From: Streptomyces sp. NBC_01446
Lineage (GTDB): Bacteria > Actinomycetota > Actinomycetes > Streptomycetales > Streptomycetaceae
DNA length: 64,000 nt
Reading direction: 5' to 3'
Assembly: GCF_026340095.1 (NCBI RefSeq)
Contig: NZ_JAPEPO010000001.1
Location: 4,228,501 to 4,292,500, forward strand
The notes beneath the pieces were generated by a model that saw only the letters and a program-made list of their open reading frames with translations, did no database searches and was not told where the DNA came from. Numbering within the stretch: position 1 is the first letter of the stretch; the number at the start of each line of letters is the position of its first letter. Positions 41,360-50,175 of the stretch are shown here, in pieces. The position numbers were made by a program, and so were the translations under genes.

Positions 41360-42511
41360 GTGCGCAGACGCGGGACCGACGCGGACGGTGGCGGGAGACG
41401 AGTGGTGGGGCAGCGAGGAGGACACGGGCGAGAGACGGAGCAGGGCCTGTCCCGGGCCCGGTTCTTCGTACGTCTGGTGCCCGTGCTGCTCATCGTCGTC
41501 GGGGCGATCTACGACTACGTCACGCCGTCGACGTTCACCGGCGTGCCCCTGTTCACCGCCGCCCCGCTCGTCGGGGCCCCGTTCTTCTCGCCCCGCGGCA
41601 CTCTCCTGACCGGCCTCGCGACGGTCGCCGTCGTACTCGGGGTGCATCTCAGATACACCCGCAGTTACGACGCCGACGCCATCACCGAACTCGTCACGGT
41701 CTCCACCGTCGCCGTACTCGCCTGTGTCATGAACCGCGTCGTGCGGCGCGGCAGCGAGCAGCTCACCTCCGTGCGCCAGATCGCCGAGGCGGCCCAGCGC
41801 GCCGTCCTGCCCGAGCCCGCCGAGCGCATCGGCGGCCTGGAGATCGCGGCCCGCTACGAGGCGGCCCAGGAGGGGGCCTTCATCGGGGGCGATCTGTACG
41901 CGGTGCAGGACACCCCGCACGGTGTGCGGCTCGTCGTGGGCGACGTGCGCGGGAAGGGCATGGGCGCGGTGTCCGCCGTGGCCGTCGTCATCGGCGCCTT
42001 CCGGGAGGCGGCCGAGCAGGAGTCGACCCTGGAGGCGGTCGCGCAGCGCCTGGAGCGGGCGCTCGCGCGGGAGGGGCTGCGGCGCAACGGCCTCGACGCG
42101 TTCGAGGGCTTCACCACGGCCGTGCTCGCCGAGATCCCGCACGGCAACGGCCTCGTACGCGTCATCAACCGTGGCCACCCCGAACCCCTGCTCCTGGGCG
42201 GCGACGGGGCGCTCAAGGTCCTGTCGGCGCCGGAGCCCGCGCTGCCGCTCGGGATGGGGGACCTCGGCACCTGGCCCGACCGCGCGTCCGAGACGGAGTT
42301 CCCGAGCGGGGCGACGCTGCTGCTCCACACCGACGGTCTCTCGGAGGCGCGCGACGCGCAGGGCACCTTCTACGACCCGGCGGCCCGGCTCGCGGGGCGG
42401 ATGTTCTCGGGGCCCGATCCGCTGCTTGCCGCGCTCACCGCCGAGGTCCGCAGGCACACCGGGGGCGGCACGACGGACGACATGGCACTGCTCGCGGTGA
42501 GGCGGCCGTGA
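41360..42511 (+). CDS. Membrane PP2C-type (SpoIIE-like) serine phosphatase
   Basis: About 383 residues. Three or four hydrophobic segments (FFVRLVPVLLIVVGAIYDYV, GTLLTGLATVAVVLGVHL, ELVTVSTVAVLACVMNRVV) precede a PP2C/RsbU domain. The acidic metal-binding residues appear in FIGGDLYAVQ, VGDVRGKGMGAV and TTDDMALLAV. RQIAEAAQRAVLPEP before the domain is typical of such phosphatases. They act on anti-anti-sigma factors or other phosphoproteins; no partner is adjacent. GTG 41360 is one of several possible starts (41333, 41345 and about 41402 also in frame). Confidence 0.87.
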   Translation: MRRRGTDADGGGRRVVGQRGGHGRETEQGLSRARFFVRLVPVLLIVVGAIYDYVTPSTFTGVPLFTAAPLVGAPFFSPRGTLLTGLATVAVVLGVHLRYTRSYDADAITELVTVSTVAVLACVMNRVVRRGSEQLTSVRQIAEAAQRAVLPEPAERIGGLEIAARYEAAQEGAFIGGDLYAVQDTPHGVRLVVGDVRGKGMGAVSAVAVVIGAFREAAEQESTLEAVAQRLERALAREGLRRNGLDAFEGFTTAVLAEIPHGNGLVRVINRGHPEPLLLGGDGALKVLSAPEPALPLGMGDLGTWPDRASETEFPSGATLLLHTDGLSEARDAQGTFYDPAARLAGRMFSGPDPLLAALTAEVRRHTGGGTTDDMALLAVRRP

Positions 42512-42774
42512 AGCAGCCGTGAAGCAGCGGTGAGCACCGTCATCACCTTACGTAGTCGAACAGCGTCGCTGCGCATAACATTTGACAAACCGTCAGATGA
42601 ACGGCCCGTTCCGGCGCTGGGTCAACTCGCCCGATTCCGCCCGCTCGTGCCCCGTTAAGTCCAGGCCAAAGGCGTTAACGATCAGTCGGAACGGCTTGGA
42701 ATCGGGCCCCGGTGTCTATTAACGTTCGATAACGCAGCGCGGTCGTCCCAGCCGTCACAAGAGATGGCTCCGTG
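42512..42774 (+). other. Promoter and leader region ahead of the c-di-AMP riboswitch
   Basis: 263 bp with no gene seen. A TTGACA at about 42580 has no matching -10. TATTAA / GATAAC elements near 42716-42732 with an upstream TTGGAA are candidates for the promoter of the riboswitch transcript. Confidence 0.35.
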
Positions 42775-42903
42775 CGCACGCGCCTAATCCCGCAAGGGAG
42801 CCGGGGAACCACCAACTTGGGGTGAATCGGACGTCTCCTTGCGGAAGGCGTCGGTAGGAGACCTTCCTGCTCCGAACCCGTCAGCTAACCCGGTAGGCGA
42901 GAA
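42775..42903 (+). ncRNA. ydaO/yuaA c-di-AMP riboswitch
   Basis: The leader has the conserved blocks of this riboswitch in order: CGCCTAATCC (42781), GGAGCCGGGGAACCACC (42797-42813), TTGGGGTGAATCGG (42817-42830), GTAGGAGACC (42854), TGCTCCGAACCCGTCAGC (42868-42885) and TAACCCGGTAGGCG (42886-42899). The first block pairs with the last (CGCCTA / TAGGCG, P1). In Streptomyces such elements turn off cell-wall hydrolase genes when c-di-AMP is high. The M23 peptidase start is only 23 nt downstream. Confidence 0.9.
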
Positions 42904-42925
42904 GGAAGGAAAGGAGCGCGCCCCA

Positions 42926-43981
42926 GTGGCGTCCAACCGGCCTGCCCCAGAGTTCTCCTACGCCCCGATCGACGACGAGTTCGGCGAAACGGACGAGCGG
43001 ACCTGGGAGGAGTGGAACCCCACCGAGGATTCCGTCCGTCCCGTACGCGGCAGGCACCGCGTAGCCAAGCAGCGCGGCGGTCTCGCGCGCAGCTCCACTG
43101 TTCTCGGTGTCGGCGTGATCGCGGCCGTCGGCGCGGGCGGCATCGCCACCGCGCAGGGCGGCAAGCCTCCCGTACACATCTCGATGCCCGACCTCTCGGC
43201 CGTCAAGGACTCGCTGCCCGACGCCAAGTCCCTGCCCGGCGTGGGCGCGCTGATATCCGACGTCTCCGGGGATGACGACGAGTCCGGCGCCCACGCGACC
43301 CCGCTGACCGGCGCCGGCCTCACCACCGCGGATGCCCAGCAAAGCGCGACCGCCGGCGAGGCCCTGCGCGCCCGCATCATGCAGCAGGCCGAGCAGCAGC
43401 AGGACCAGGCCGCCGACGCCGAGGCCGCGGCCGCCGAGGAGGCCGCCGCGAAGAAGGCCGCCGAGGACGCCGCCCAGGAGCAGGACGCCGCCAAGGCCAA
43501 GGCCGCCGCCGACAAGAAGGCGGCGGAGGAGGCGGCGAAGAAGAAGGCCGAGGCCGAGCGCCTCGCCAAGCTCGCCAAGAGCTTCACGCTGCCGGTCGCC
43601 TCCTACACGATCACCGGCACCTTCGGTCAGCCCGGCTCGATGTGGTCCTCCGGCTACCACACGGGTCTCGACTTCGCCGCTCCGACGGGTACGCCGCTGA
43701 AGGCCATCCACTCCGGCACCGTCAAGGAGGCCGGCTGGGCGGGCGCGTACGGCTACCGCACCGTCCTGGAGCTGCCGGACGGCACCGAGCTCTGGTACTG
43801 CCACCAGTCGTCCCTCAACGTCAGCGTGGGCCAGAAGGTGACCAGCGGCGACGTCATCGGCCGTGTCGGCGCCACCGGCAACGTGACAGGGCCGCACCTC
43901 CACCTGGAGGTCCACCCCGGCGGCCAGGCGACCGGGGTCGACCCCGCGCCGTGGCTGCGCTCCAACGGCCTGACGTTCTGA
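42926..43981 (+). CDS. Secreted M23-family cell-wall peptidase
   Basis: A 351-residue LytM-type metallopeptidase. An N-terminal hydrophobic segment (SSTVLGVGVIAAVGAGGIATAQ) serves as signal/anchor. An Ala/Lys/Glu-rich coiled coil (residues about 150-215) links to the C-terminal M23 domain. The zinc ligands are visible: GYHTGLDFAAP (H and D of HxxxD) and GPHLHLEVHP (HxH). Such enzymes cut peptidoglycan cross-bridges. GTG 42926 follows AAGGAG. Expression is very probably controlled by the c-di-AMP riboswitch just upstream, which ties wall turnover to this second messenger. Confidence 0.92.
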   Translation: MASNRPAPEFSYAPIDDEFGETDERTWEEWNPTEDSVRPVRGRHRVAKQRGGLARSSTVLGVGVIAAVGAGGIATAQGGKPPVHISMPDLSAVKDSLPDAKSLPGVGALISDVSGDDDESGAHATPLTGAGLTTADAQQSATAGEALRARIMQQAEQQQDQAADAEAAAAEEAAAKKAAEDAAQEQDAAKAKAAADKKAAEEAAKKKAEAERLAKLAKSFTLPVASYTITGTFGQPGSMWSSGYHTGLDFAAPTGTPLKAIHSGTVKEAGWAGAYGYRTVLELPDGTELWYCHQSSLNVSVGQKVTSGDVIGRVGATGNVTGPHLHLEVHPGGQATGVDPAPWLRSNGLTF

Positions 43982-44009
43982 GGCTCGTAACCCTCCGAAC
44001 CCCGGCGGT

Positions 44010-44035
44010 CCTGACGGCAACCCCCCGACGTCAGG
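44010..44035 (+). terminator. Weak hairpin after the M23 peptidase
   Basis: 7-bp repeat CCTGACG / CGTCAGG (44010-44016 / 44029-44035), 28 bp beyond the stop, without U-tract. Confidence 0.4.
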
Positions 44036-44091
44036 GCTGCCGGTCCGCCGTGCCCGGAATATCTTGATCCATATCGGTGTTCTGGCAGGCC

Positions 44092-45036
44092 ATGACTTCT
44101 CTTCGCAAGCTTGGCTCGTCAGACCTCGAGGTGTTCCCGCTCTCCCTCGGCGGCAATGTGTTCGGCTGGACCTCCGACGAGGCGCAGTCCTTCGCCGTAC
44201 TCGACGCGTACGTCGCCGCGGGCGGCAACTTCGTCGACACGGCCGACGCGTACTCGGCGTGGGTCCCGGGCAACAAGGGCGGCGAGTCCGAGACCGTCAT
44301 CGGCAAGTGGCTGGCCGCGCGCGGCAACCGCTCCGATGTCGTCATCGCCACCAAGGTCGGCGCCCACCCCGACTTCAAGGGCCTGTCCGCGCACACCATC
44401 AAGTCCGCCGCCGAAGAGTCCCTGCGCCGCCTCGGCACCGACTACATCGACCTCTACTACACGCACTTCGACGACCCGTCCGTGCCGGTCGAGGAGATCA
44501 TCTCCGCCCTCGACGACCTGGTGACGGCCGGCAAGGTGCGCGCCATCGCCGCGTCGAACCTGACCCCGGAGCGCCTCCAGGAGTCCCTGGACTTCTCCGA
44601 CCGTGAGGGCCTCGCCCGCTACGCGGCGCTCCAGCCGCACTACAACCTCGTCTCGCGCGACACCTACGAGGGCCGGCTCCAGGAGGTCGCCTCGCGCAGC
44701 GGTCTCGCGGCCGTCCCGTACTACGCCCTGGCGGCCGGGTTCCTCACGGGGAAGTACCGGCCGGGCACCGAGGTCGACAGCGCGCGGGCCGCGGGCGCGG
44801 GCAAGCACCTGCAGACCGAGCGCGGTGTGCGCGTCCTCAAGGCGCTCGACGAGGTGGCGCAGGCGCACGGCGCCGAGGTCGCGACGGTCGCCCTCGCCTG
44901 GCTCGCGTCCCGCCCGACGGTGGCCGCCCCGATCGCGTCCGCCCGCACCGTGGAGCAGCTGCCGGCGCTGGTGGCCGTGGCCGACCTGGAGCTGACGGAC
45001 GCGGAGCTCTCGAAGCTCACGAAGGCGTCCGCCTGA
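44092..45036 (+). CDS. Aldo/keto reductase
   Basis: A 314-residue TIM-barrel oxidoreductase that uses NADPH. The catalytic tetrad is recognisable: Asp and Tyr in FVDTADAYSAW (residues about 48-58), Lys in VVIATKVGAH, and His in IDLYYTHFDD. KVRAIAASNL and the C-terminal IASARTVEQLPA cofactor-binding segment match the YajO/Tas-like branch. The substrate is unknown, as usual for this family. ATG 44092 gives the typical MTSLRKLGSSDLEVFPLSLG start. It is convergent with prsW. Confidence 0.9.
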   Translation: MTSLRKLGSSDLEVFPLSLGGNVFGWTSDEAQSFAVLDAYVAAGGNFVDTADAYSAWVPGNKGGESETVIGKWLAARGNRSDVVIATKVGAHPDFKGLSAHTIKSAAEESLRRLGTDYIDLYYTHFDDPSVPVEEIISALDDLVTAGKVRAIAASNLTPERLQESLDFSDREGLARYAALQPHYNLVSRDTYEGRLQEVASRSGLAAVPYYALAAGFLTGKYRPGTEVDSARAAGAGKHLQTERGVRVLKALDEVAQAHGAEVATVALAWLASRPTVAAPIASARTVEQLPALVAVADLELTDAELSKLTKASA

Positions 45037-45049
45037 CCCGGAGGCGCTC

Positions 45050-46396
45050 TCAGTAGCGGTACGGGTTGTGGGCGTTGTGGGCGTGGTGCGCGGGGAACTG
45101 GGCGACCGGCCCCGCGTACACCGGCCCCGCGTACATCGGCGGTACCCACACGGGAGGCGCGGTGGCGCGGGACGCGTAGGCGAGGGCGGGGCGGGCCGCG
45201 TGGCGCCGCGCCCACAGCTCGTCGAGCAGCTCCCGCTCCCGCACGACATAGTCCGTGCCGGCCCTGCCGCGCCGGCCGCGGTGGCGCAGCAGCGCGAGTG
45301 ACGTCGCGTACTGCTGGTACTGCGCGACGACCTTGCCCGTCTCCTTGCCGCCGTGGTGCTGCGCGAACTCGCGCGCCAGGCGGCGGGCGCGCATCGAACC
45401 GAGGGCGAACGGCTCGTCCGGGCCGACCCAGCCGGCCACCGCGTACGCGGGCAGCTCGGAGCGCACGGTGCGCAGTTCGCGCTGGCGGGTCCCGATCGCG
45501 AGCCAGGTCAGCAGTCCGAACGCGGGCATCATGAACAGCGCGTAGACCCCGAAGAACCCGAACTGGCCGAACGCCGACGAGCCGTTCCACGTGGCGTGCA
45601 TGCCCATGGCGAGCAGCAGTCCGGCGAGGGGCAGCAGGACGCGCCGCACCGGCCCGCGGCCGGGCGCGGTCCACGCCGCGACGCCGAAGCCGATGCCGGT
45701 GAGCACCGTGAACAGGGGGTGCGCGAACGGCGACATGACGATGCGTACGAAGAAGGTGGCGGCTGTCACGGAGGCCATGCCGGTGCCGCTGTTCAGCTGG
45801 TCGGTGCCGAAGGCGTTGCCCAGATAGAGGATGTTCTCCGTGAACGCGAAGCCGGTGGCGGTGACCCCGGCGATCACGACGCCGTCGACGATCCCGGTGA
45901 AGTCCCGTCTGCGGAACAGGAAGATGAGCAGGACGGCGCAGGCCTTCGCTGACTCCTCGACGATGGGCGCTATGACCGTCGCGCCGAGGGTGTCGGCGTT
46001 CGAGGGGTCGGCCGAGTTCGTGGCGATCCAGTGGGTCGCGAAGCTGTTGGCGACGATCGCGATGAGCGCGGCGGCGCAGGCGCCCCAGGCGAACGAGAAC
46101 AGCAGGTTCCGCCAGGGGCCGGGCGCGACCCGGTCCAGCCAGCGGAACGCGGCTATCAGCAGCGGGACGGGCAGGACCGCGAGGCAGAGCCCGACCAGGA
46201 ACCCCTTGGTGCCGGTCTGTTCCCGCACGAGGGCGAGGATCACCAGGCCGGAGAGCGCGAGGAGCGAGACGAGCGTCCAGGCGTGCACGGCCTTCCGCTC
46301 CCACCAGCGTGGATGCCGCAGCGTGCCGGGCCCGGGAGCGCCTGCTCCGGGCGGCGCGTGCGGAAACGCATTCGGATACGAGGGATAGGTCGCCAC
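45050..46396 (-). CDS. prsW: PrsW-family intramembrane metalloprotease
   Basis: A 448-residue membrane protein with about eight helices. The PrsW signatures are visible: APIVEESAKACAVL (EExxK), TGFAFTENILYLG (ENxxY), SPFAHPLFTVLTG and MGMHATWNGS (conserved His). B. subtilis PrsW does site-1 cleavage of an anti-sigma factor; the target here is unknown. The Tyr/Pro/His-rich cytosolic tail ends HNAHNPYRY. GTG 46396 lies 7 nt after a TAGGGT -10 box with no ribosome-binding site, so the mRNA is probably leaderless. trmB lies 43 bp upstream in the same direction. Confidence 0.9.
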   Translation of the reverse strand: MATYPSYPNAFPHAPPGAGAPGPGTLRHPRWWERKAVHAWTLVSLLALSGLVILALVREQTGTKGFLVGLCLAVLPVPLLIAAFRWLDRVAPGPWRNLLFSFAWGACAAALIAIVANSFATHWIATNSADPSNADTLGATVIAPIVEESAKACAVLLIFLFRRRDFTGIVDGVVIAGVTATGFAFTENILYLGNAFGTDQLNSGTGMASVTAATFFVRIVMSPFAHPLFTVLTGIGFGVAAWTAPGRGPVRRVLLPLAGLLLAMGMHATWNGSSAFGQFGFFGVYALFMMPAFGLLTWLAIGTRQRELRTVRSELPAYAVAGWVGPDEPFALGSMRARRLAREFAQHHGGKETGKVVAQYQQYATSLALLRHRGRRGRAGTDYVVRERELLDELWARRHAARPALAYASRATAPPVWVPPMYAGPVYAGPVAQFPAHHAHNAHNPYRY

Positions 46397-46403
46397 AGCG
46401 TTG

Positions 46404-46409
46404 ACCCTA
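46404..46409 (-). promoter_or_regulatory. -10 box of a likely leaderless prsW transcript
   Basis: On the minus strand TAGGGT ends 7 nt before the GTG start at 46396, matching the TANNNT leaderless arrangement. Confidence 0.5.
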
Positions 46410-46439
46410 ACGAGCGACGGGCCCGGCCGCGACGGGGTG

Positions 46440-47285
46440 TCAGTCCGCGGCGGTGACCGGTGGGGACTGCGGTGCGTGCTCCGCGCGCAGGAAGAGCAGG
46501 TCGTGGACCACATGGCCCTTGTCCAGGCCCTGGCCCTCGAAGCGCGTGAGGGGGCGGAACGCGGGCCTGGGCGCGTATCCGCCGTCGGCCTGCGTGTTCT
46601 CGTAGTCCGGGTGCTCGGTCAGGACTTCGAGCATCTGCTCGGCGTACGGCTCCCAGTCGGTCGCGCAGTGCACCAGCGCGCCCGGCTTGAGGGGGACCTT
46701 GGCGAGGCTGAGGAACTCCGGCTGGATCAGGCGCCGCTTGTGGTGGCGCTTCTTCGGCCAGGGGTCGGGGAAGTAGACGCGCAGCCCGTCGAGGGAGGCC
46801 GCGGGGAGCATCTCGCGGAGCAGGATGATCGCGTCGCCGTTCGCCACCCGTACGTTCGTCAGGCCGTTCCGCTCGGCGAGGCCCAGGAGGTTGCCCTGGC
46901 CCGGCGTGTGCACGTCGACCGCGAGGATGCCGGTGTCGGGGTCGTCGGCGGCCATCTGCGCCGTCGCCTCGCCCATGCCGAAGCCGATCTCCAGAACGAC
47001 GCGCTCCCTGCCGTCGAACAGCTCGTCGAGGTCGAGGACGCGCTGCCCGTCGATGTCGAGGCCCCACAGGGGCCACAGCCGCTGGAGGGCGTCCGCCTGG
47101 CCGGTCGTGACGCGGCTGCGGCGGGGCTGGAAGCTGCGGATGCGCCGCTCGAAGTGCGAACCGGCGGGGTCCGGCGCGGGCCCGTCGGGAAAGCGCGGCT
47201 CGCCCTTTGCGCGTACGGGACCGGAGGCTTCGGAACCGGGGGCCTCAGGGGTGTGGGCTTCGGGGGTGCGGGGTGACTCAGACAC
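46440..47285 (-). CDS. trmB: tRNA (guanine(46)-N7)-methyltransferase
   Basis: A 281-residue SAM-dependent methyltransferase that makes m7G46 in the tRNA variable loop. The SAM site is VVLEIGFGMGEATAQMAA (about residue 95). The catalytic/tRNA-binding signature VYFPDPWPKKRHHKRRLI is at about 170. The N-terminal 50 residues are Pro/Glu-rich and poorly conserved. GTG 47285 gives MSESPRTPEA. A TAAAAT -10-like box lies 9 nt upstream, so the leader is very short or absent. Confidence 0.93.
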   Translation of the reverse strand: MSESPRTPEAHTPEAPGSEASGPVRAKGEPRFPDGPAPDPAGSHFERRIRSFQPRRSRVTTGQADALQRLWPLWGLDIDGQRVLDLDELFDGRERVVLEIGFGMGEATAQMAADDPDTGILAVDVHTPGQGNLLGLAERNGLTNVRVANGDAIILLREMLPAASLDGLRVYFPDPWPKKRHHKRRLIQPEFLSLAKVPLKPGALVHCATDWEPYAEQMLEVLTEHPDYENTQADGGYAPRPAFRPLTRFEGQGLDKGHVVHDLLFLRAEHAPQSPPVTAAD

Positions 47286-47336
47286 AGTGAGGCGATTTTA
47301 GACGCCGGATCCGGCCGGGGCCCAAGCCCGGAACCC

Positions 47337-47406
47337 GGAGCTCAGGACACGGAGCTCAGGACACGGAGCTCAGGGACCGGAGCCCAGAACCCGGAGCTCA
47401 GGATCC
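47337..47406. repeat. Tandem array of five 14-bp units
   Basis: Unit GGAGCTCAGGACAC; the first two copies are identical, the next three differ by two to four bases. Decayed copies continue to about 47445 and reach into the last codons and stop of the neighbouring oxidase gene (CTCAGGACCC on the plus strand is its GGGTCCTGAG end). It fills most of the space before trmB. Confidence 0.8.
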
Positions 47407-47439
47407 GGAGCCCCCAGGGCCCGAGCCCAGGACCCGTGC

Positions 47440-48645
47440 TCAGGACCCGAGCGCGGCCAGGGCCCGCCGGGCGACCTCCCGGCCGATCGGGAGCGAGGCC
47501 GTCGCCGCGGGGGACGGCGCGTTCAGCACATGCACCGTGCGCGGGGCCTCGCGGATCAGGAAGTCGTCGACCAGGGTCCCGTCCCGCAGGACCGCCTGCG
47601 CCCGGACGCCGGCGGGCGCGGGCACCAGGTCGTCCGCGGTCACCGCGGGCAGCAGCCTGCGCACCGCCGACGTGAAAGCGTCCCGGGACACCGAGCGGCG
47701 CAGCTCGCCGGCCCCGTACCGCCAGTGCCGGCGCGCTATCCGCCAGGAGCCGGGCCAGGCCAGCGTGGCGCCGAGCTCGCGCGGTCTGACCGTCGACCAG
47801 TCGTAGCCCTCGAGGGCCAGCGCGGGCACCGCGTTCGGTCCGACGTGCACGCTCTTGTCGATGCCGCGCGTGAGATGGACGCCGAGGAAGGGGAACGCCG
47901 GGTCCGGCACCGGATAGACCAGGCCGCGCACCAGCTCGGGGCGGGCCAGCTCGAAGTACTCACCCCGGAAGGGGACGATCCGCATGCCGGGGTCGTCCCC
48001 CGCGAGGCGGGCGATCCGGTCGCAGTGCAGCCCCGCGCAGTTCACCATGACGCGCCCGCGGACGATGTCCCCGGCGGCCGTGCGCACCGCGACGCCACGC
48101 TCCGCGCGGCGGTCGATCTGCACCACCTCCGCGCCGTACCGGATGTCCGCGCCCGAGGCCTCGGCGAGATGCCGCGCCACGGAGACGTAGTCGGCGACGC
48201 CCGTCGTGCCCACGTGGATCGCGGCGAGGCCGCGCACATACGGCTCGTACTCGCCGATCTGGGCGGGGCCGAGCTCCCGCACCGGAATCCCGTTCTCCCG
48301 GCCGCGCTGGACCAGGGCGTGCAGGCGGGGCAGCTCGTCGCGCTCGGTGGCCACGATCAGCTTGCCGGTGACCGCGTGCGCGATGCCGAACTCCGCGCAG
48401 AACTCGACCATCTCGGCCGCGCCCCGCACCGCGAAGCGGGCCTTGAGCGAGCCGGGCCGGTAGTACACGCCGCTGTGGATGACCCCGCTGTTACGCCCCG
48501 TCTGGTGTCTGGCGGGGCCGTGTTCCTTCTCCAGGACGGTCACACGGGTGCCCGGTACCGCGCGCGTGAGGGCGTACGCCGTCGACAGACCGACGATCCC
48601 GCCGCCGATCACCAGCACATCGCAGTCGTACCCGCTCGTCATCAC
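47440..48645 (-). CDS. lhgO: L-2-hydroxyglutarate oxidase (FAD-dependent)
   Basis: A 401-residue flavoprotein of the DAO superfamily. The dinucleotide fold is CDVLVIGGGIVGLSTAYAL near the N-terminus, and QTGRNSGVIHSGVYYRPGS is the LhgO hallmark with the flavin-contacting His. PFRGEYFEL and the ending VLNAPSPAATASLPIGREV also fit. It oxidises L-2-hydroxyglutarate to 2-oxoglutarate and passes electrons to the quinone pool. GTG 48645, or ATG one codon later, follows GGAGGTGAGG. Length is normal. Confidence 0.9.
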   Translation of the reverse strand: MMTSGYDCDVLVIGGGIVGLSTAYALTRAVPGTRVTVLEKEHGPARHQTGRNSGVIHSGVYYRPGSLKARFAVRGAAEMVEFCAEFGIAHAVTGKLIVATERDELPRLHALVQRGRENGIPVRELGPAQIGEYEPYVRGLAAIHVGTTGVADYVSVARHLAEASGADIRYGAEVVQIDRRAERGVAVRTAAGDIVRGRVMVNCAGLHCDRIARLAGDDPGMRIVPFRGEYFELARPELVRGLVYPVPDPAFPFLGVHLTRGIDKSVHVGPNAVPALALEGYDWSTVRPRELGATLAWPGSWRIARRHWRYGAGELRRSVSRDAFTSAVRRLLPAVTADDLVPAPAGVRAQAVLRDGTLVDDFLIREAPRTVHVLNAPSPAATASLPIGREVARRALAALGS

Positions 48646-48747
48646 CGTGCCTCACCTCCCGCCCCCGATACTGCACTGCGCCACTGACAACGCGTTCAAA
48701 CCCGGGCGGTAGGCCTTCGGCTGCGCCGGAACCTTCACACCGCTGCC

Positions 48748-50175
48748 CTACGCCGGCGCCATGAGGAGCGGCCTGGCCCGCTCGCGCAGCTCCACCACGC
48801 GCGGCTCGTCCCCGTACGGCTCGAGGCGGTGCAGCAGGTCCTTCACGTATTCGGTGGTCCGGGCCGACGAGATCCGCCCCGCCACCTCCAGCGCGCGCGT
48901 GCCCTGCTCGCACGCCGCGTCCAGGTTCCCCGACTCCAGCTCGGCGACCGCCGACACCACGAGGCGTAACCCGTGCGAGCGCACGAACTCCTCCGTGGGC
49001 TTCGACAGGGCCTGCTCCGTGAAGCGCCGCACCTGGCGGGGTGCCTTCAGGTCGCGGTAGCACTCGGCGGCGTCGGCGGCGAAGCGGTCGTACGAGTAGA
49101 AGCCGAGCCACGACGGGTCGTGGTCCCCGTCGCGCGCCCGCTCCAGCCAGCCCTCCGCGGCCCGCAGCGCGGCCCCCGCGGCGTGCGCGTCACCGGCGCG
49201 CGCGTGCGCGCGTGCTTCCACGAGCCGGAAGAAACTCATCGTCCTGGCGGTGGCGAGCCCGCGATTGCGCTCCAGGGCGGCCTGCGCCAGGTCCACCCCC
49301 TCGTCGCCGAACCCGCGGTACGTCGCCTGGAGCGACATCGACGCCAGCACGTAGCCCCCCAGGGGCACGTCCGCCGCCGCGCGCGCGAGCCGCAGCGCCT
49401 GGATGTAGTACCGCTGTGCAGCCTCCTGCTGGCCCGTGTCGAACGCCATCCACCCGGCCAGGCGCGTCAGTTCGGCGCTCGCCCCGAACAGGGCGCGCCC
49501 CACGTCGTCCGAGTAGGCGCCGAGCAGCAGCGGAGCCGCCTCGACCCGCAGGCACTCGGGGACCATCGACGAACGCCAGTCACCGCCCCCGTACTTGGAG
49601 TCCCAGCGCCGCGCGTCCTCGGCCGCCTCGCGCAGCTTCTGGACATCGCTGTGGCCGACCTTCTGAGGCGTGTTGTCCCCGCCGCTCTCCAGCGGCTGCG
49701 CTTCGCGTGCGACCGACGAGTCGGCCGGCGTTATCAGCCATCTCGACGCGGGCGTCGCGTACGCGCTCACCGCGAAGGACCCGGCCAGCGACTGCCAGAT
49801 GCCGCCGCCCGTGCGGCGGCCCGCGAGGTCGAGGCGGTACAGCTCCGTCGCCGACTTCACCGCCGCCCCCACGTCGCGCGGGAAGGCGAGGCCCACTTCG
49901 GGCGCGGGGTCCGCGTCCGCCAGGCCGATCTCGTGCAGCGGCACGGGCCGGCCCAGCTTCTGGCCGATGGCGGCGGCGATGAGGTGCGGCGCCGCGCCCT
50001 GCGGCACCATGCCTTTGGAGACCCAGCGGGCCACCGAGGTCTTGTCGTAGCGAAGCGTCAGACCGCGTTGGGCGCCAAGGTCGTTGACGCGCCGCGCCAG
50101 GCCTGCGTTGCTGATTCCCGCGAGGGCGAGAACGGTGCCGAGTTTCTCGTTCGGCCCGCGTTGCTCCCTGGACAT
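48748..50175 (-). CDS. Sporulation-associated regulator-like protein (HTH + TPR, NsdA-like)
   Basis: A 475-residue protein. The N-terminal segment LGTVLALAGISNAGLARRVNDL then RYDKTSVARWVSKG resembles a lambda-repressor-like helix-turn-helix. The rest is helical with TPR-like pairs (for example DTGQQEAAQRYYIQALRLAR, VDLAQAALERNRGL and the C-terminal SGNLDAACEQGTRALEVAG). The layout recalls NsdA and related Streptomyces proteins that repress sporulation and antibiotic production, and the position matches the gene annotated as sporulation-associated in S. coelicolor as I recall. ATG 50175 follows GAGGGG. Upstream lies a 600-bp gap before the divergent gene. Confidence 0.85.
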   Translation of the reverse strand: MSREQRGPNEKLGTVLALAGISNAGLARRVNDLGAQRGLTLRYDKTSVARWVSKGMVPQGAAPHLIAAAIGQKLGRPVPLHEIGLADADPAPEVGLAFPRDVGAAVKSATELYRLDLAGRRTGGGIWQSLAGSFAVSAYATPASRWLITPADSSVAREAQPLESGGDNTPQKVGHSDVQKLREAAEDARRWDSKYGGGDWRSSMVPECLRVEAAPLLLGAYSDDVGRALFGASAELTRLAGWMAFDTGQQEAAQRYYIQALRLARAAADVPLGGYVLASMSLQATYRGFGDEGVDLAQAALERNRGLATARTMSFFRLVEARAHARAGDAHAAGAALRAAEGWLERARDGDHDPSWLGFYSYDRFAADAAECYRDLKAPRQVRRFTEQALSKPTEEFVRSHGLRLVVSAVAELESGNLDAACEQGTRALEVAGRISSARTTEYVKDLLHRLEPYGDEPRVVELRERARPLLMAPA

